A stretch of 64,000 nt of DNA from positions 1 through 64,000 of the forward strand of contig UQYL01000005.1 of NCBI GenBank assembly GCA_900545365.1. The letters are read 5' to 3'. The stretch is from an uncultured Dialister sp. GTDB lineage: Bacteria; Bacillota; Negativicutes; Veillonellales; Dialisteraceae. The notes below the pieces were generated by a model, which saw nothing but the letters and a program-made list of their open reading frames with translations, had not been told where the DNA came from and did not search any database. This document shows positions 62,686 through 64,000 of this stretch, piece after piece. Positions within the stretch are counted from its first letter, which is position 1. Each line of letters begins with the position of its first letter. A program made the position numbers and the translations under genes.

Positions 62686-62760
62686 TTTTCTTCTCCTTTC
62701 AAACTACGATCTGCTTCTCTCCCCAGCTTCCCGATAACTGGAAATTATCGGATGAAATTT

Positions 62761-63114
62761 TTAGTCTAATTCAGTCCGACTAAATAAATCTAAAATAAGG
62801 GGCTTATCCTCACAGGCTTTTTTGAAACGGAGAATAAAGTCTGCCAGTGCATCTGTATCTTTTGAATAGACACAGAACATACTGCCCTCTGGGTCAAAGT
62901 CTATTTTCCCTTGTAAATCTGAACACTGTTCGTCCAAAAATACTTGTGCTAAACTTCCCCAATCATAACCGTTTCCCTCAAATCCTTCATCTGCACGAGT
63001 ATCAAAAATCTCTTGTAAGTACTCTCCTACATTCAGGCAAGCAGAAGCACTTTCTTCATGTTCTACCCAGAAAAATGGTGCAATTTCTTTTTCAAATTGT
63101 TCTGTAACTTTCAT
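62761..63114 (-). CDS. Imm51-like immunity protein, no toxin adjacent
   Basis: A 117-residue acidic protein. The segment FEGNGYDWGSLAQVFLDEQCSDLQGKIDFDPEGSMFCVYSKDTDALADFI has the GYDW, FL-E and FDPE-MFC-YS pattern of the Immunity protein 51 family, whose members neutralise polymorphic toxins. GAAGGGAG precedes the ATG. The gene is visibly AT-rich, unlike the surrounding chromosome, suggesting transfer. No toxin or secretion gene is near, so it is probably an orphan immunity gene protecting against neighbours' toxins (inference). Assignment rests on recognised residues, not a search. Confidence 0.7.
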   Translation of the reverse strand: MKVTEQFEKEIAPFFWVEHEESASACLNVGEYLQEIFDTRADEGFEGNGYDWGSLAQVFLDEQCSDLQGKIDFDPEGSMFCVYSKDTDALADFILRFKKACEDKPLILDLFSRTELD

Positions 63115-63184
63115 ATCTGTGTACTCCCTTCAAATTCCGATTTACCGTTCTCTTATTCTTTCCTTCTCCGGGTATTTATACGGC

Positions 63185-63219
63185 AAAAAACGGCCCGCCT
63201 TTTTTCAAGCGGACCGTTT
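63185..63219 (-). terminator. lepB terminator
   Basis: On the minus strand AAACGGTCCGC pairs with GCGGGCCGTTT and is followed by a T run. Confidence 0.85.
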
Positions 63220-63232
63220 CTTTCTGTTTCTT

Positions 63233-63787
63233 TTACAGTTCAAATACGACGCGGCCCAGCACGTGATCCACCGGGACGGGGCCGATGAAGCGGCTGTCGC
63301 TGCTGTGGTTGCGGTTGTCCCCCATCACGAAGACCCGGCCTTCCGGCACGGTGTAGGAGCCGTCCATGGAAAATTCCATGGGCTCGTTGATATAGGGCTC
63401 GTCCAGACGCTCGCCGTTGCGCCACACGGCGCCGTCGTGAAATTCCAGCACGTCGCCGCCTTTTCCGATGACGCGCTTCACCCAGACGCTGTGTTCCTGC
63501 CGGCTCTTATTGAAGATGGCGATGTAATTGTTGAGAGGCTCCGTCAGGTCGTCCGCCCAGGAACGTTCTCTCTGCGCGCGGCTGTCGATGATGACGATAT
63601 CCCCGTAGTCCGGCTCTTCCCGGAGCACGTGGCCGATCTTGGAAACGATCAGGTACTGTCCGTCATTCAGCGTGGGGTACATGGATTCCCCAGACACTCT
63701 CGTCGGCACAAATAAAAAAATGTGGATCACCATGGCCAGGAAGAGCGCCACGACGATCGAATATATCCAGTCAAAGACTTCTCTCAT
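63233..63787 (-). CDS. lepB: Signal peptidase I
   Basis: A membrane protease that removes Sec and Tat signal peptides outside the inner membrane. It is 184 residues from MREVFDWIYS, the single-transmembrane-helix Gram-positive-like type. The catalytic Ser35 is in VSGESMYPTL and the general base Lys104 in VWVKRVIGKGGD; GRVFVMGDNRNHSSDSRFIGPV completes the active site. GGAGGAAAT before ATGAGAGAA sets the start at 63787, not the ATG four codons upstream. A terminator-like hairpin ends 15 bases before it. Confidence 0.96.
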   Translation of the reverse strand: MREVFDWIYSIVVALFLAMVIHIFLFVPTRVSGESMYPTLNDGQYLIVSKIGHVLREEPDYGDIVIIDSRAQRERSWADDLTEPLNNYIAIFNKSRQEHSVWVKRVIGKGGDVLEFHDGAVWRNGERLDEPYINEPMEFSMDGSYTVPEGRVFVMGDNRNHSSDSRFIGPVPVDHVLGRVVFEL

Positions 63788-63801
63788 GATTTCCTCCAAA
63801 C

Positions 63802-63834
63802 AAAAATAGCGGATAGTGCTTATCCGCTATTTTA
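63802..63834 (-). promoter_or_regulatory. Hairpin directly upstream of the lepB ribosome site
   Basis: On the minus strand AAAATAGCGGATA pairs with TATCCGCTATTTT with a loop of about five bases and a T run, then the lepB ribosome site. It lies between the upstream gene and lepB and may act as terminator or attenuator. Confidence 0.7.
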
Positions 63835-63852
63835 CCAAATCTCTTTGTAATT

Positions 63853-64000
63853 TTACAGCTTGACCGGAGGCTTTTCTTCGCCGAAACGGTGGATGGTGTC
63901 GATGAAGCGCACCGTGCCCGTCTTGTAGCGGAGGAGCAGGGTGTGCGTCCGGCAGCCGCTGCCGAAGAAGCGCACGCCGTTCATGAGGGTGCAGTCTGTG
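63853..64000 (-). CDS. Probable class II fructose-1,6-bisphosphatase, C-terminal end (partial)
   Basis: The last 48 or so codons of a gene entering from the right edge. The deduced end reads [18 protein letters not shown], then [20 protein letters not shown], then [11 protein letters not shown] and a stop. SKTGTVR-like and GVRFFG-like motifs near the C-terminus are a feature of the GlpX family, the class II fructose bisphosphatases of gluconeogenesis, but only the end is visible. The call is tentative; the region 63835-63852 is a short spacer. Confidence 0.5.
   Translation of the reverse strand, partial: TDCTLMNGVRFFGSGCRTHTLLLRYKTGTVRFIDTIHRFGEEKPPVKL

Overview
The window looks like chromosomal DNA from a diderm Firmicute, most likely class Negativicutes (Veillonellaceae/Dialister/Megasphaera-like). 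Outer-membrane-type features (an RND efflux pump with a lipoprotein-like adaptor, other lipoproteins) sit beside typically Firmicute features: three T-box leaders, RbgA/YlqF, PiT with a DUF47 partner, a Firmicute-type Pho box, rubrerythrin and LL-diaminopimelate aminotransferase. GC is high except in a few patches. The genus is inference; no rRNA or tRNA gene was seen.

Layout. 1-12.9 kb: the end of a UvrD-like helicase, an aldo/keto reductase-Dabb-flavoprotein operon facing its LysR regulator, PcrA, Mn-dependent pyrophosphatase, a two-gene RND efflux operon and a YhcH-family gene. 13-17.5 kb: a methionine operon (reactivation-domain protein, split metH, metF) behind a Met T-box. 17.5-21.9 kb: tatD-metG, rpmF and an M20 peptidase. 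22-30.1 kb: a tetrapyrrole operon (MET8-like, hemA, hemC, cobA-hemD, hemB, hemL) followed by a flavin/heme membrane oxidoreductase; with B12-dependent MetH nearby, it probably feeds corrinoid and siroheme synthesis. 30-40.6 kb: rnhB-rbgA, PiT-DUF47 with a candidate Pho box, rubrerythrin, folC, valS behind a Val T-box, and an NhaC antiporter.

40.7-48 kb: a cupin/CMD/flavodoxin/phosphoesterase operon divergent from a MerR regulator across a very compact shared promoter, then a histidine kinase-response regulator pair divergent from an ArnT-like glycosyltransferase. 48-51.7 kb: a serine operon (serC, serA, histidine phosphatase) behind a Ser T-box leader with one Stem I but two successive antiterminator/terminator modules, the most unusual regulatory structure here. 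51.8-60.4 kb: GNAT, rplM-rpsI, a large PLD-DEAD helicase-DUF3427 protein (possible defence gene), an SfsA-DUF123 fusion, ychF and dapL. 60.4-64 kb: an intergenic array of evenly spaced palindromes, a DcuC transporter, an AT-rich DUF5713/Imm51 pair, lepB, and the end of a probable glpX gene.

The three T-boxes follow one local rule: specifier codon, then GCY or ACC, then a six-base block ending in GAG. The codons ATG, TCC and GTC match the products they control. The base that should pair with the tRNA discriminator also fits: U for Met and Val, and C in the second Ser module.
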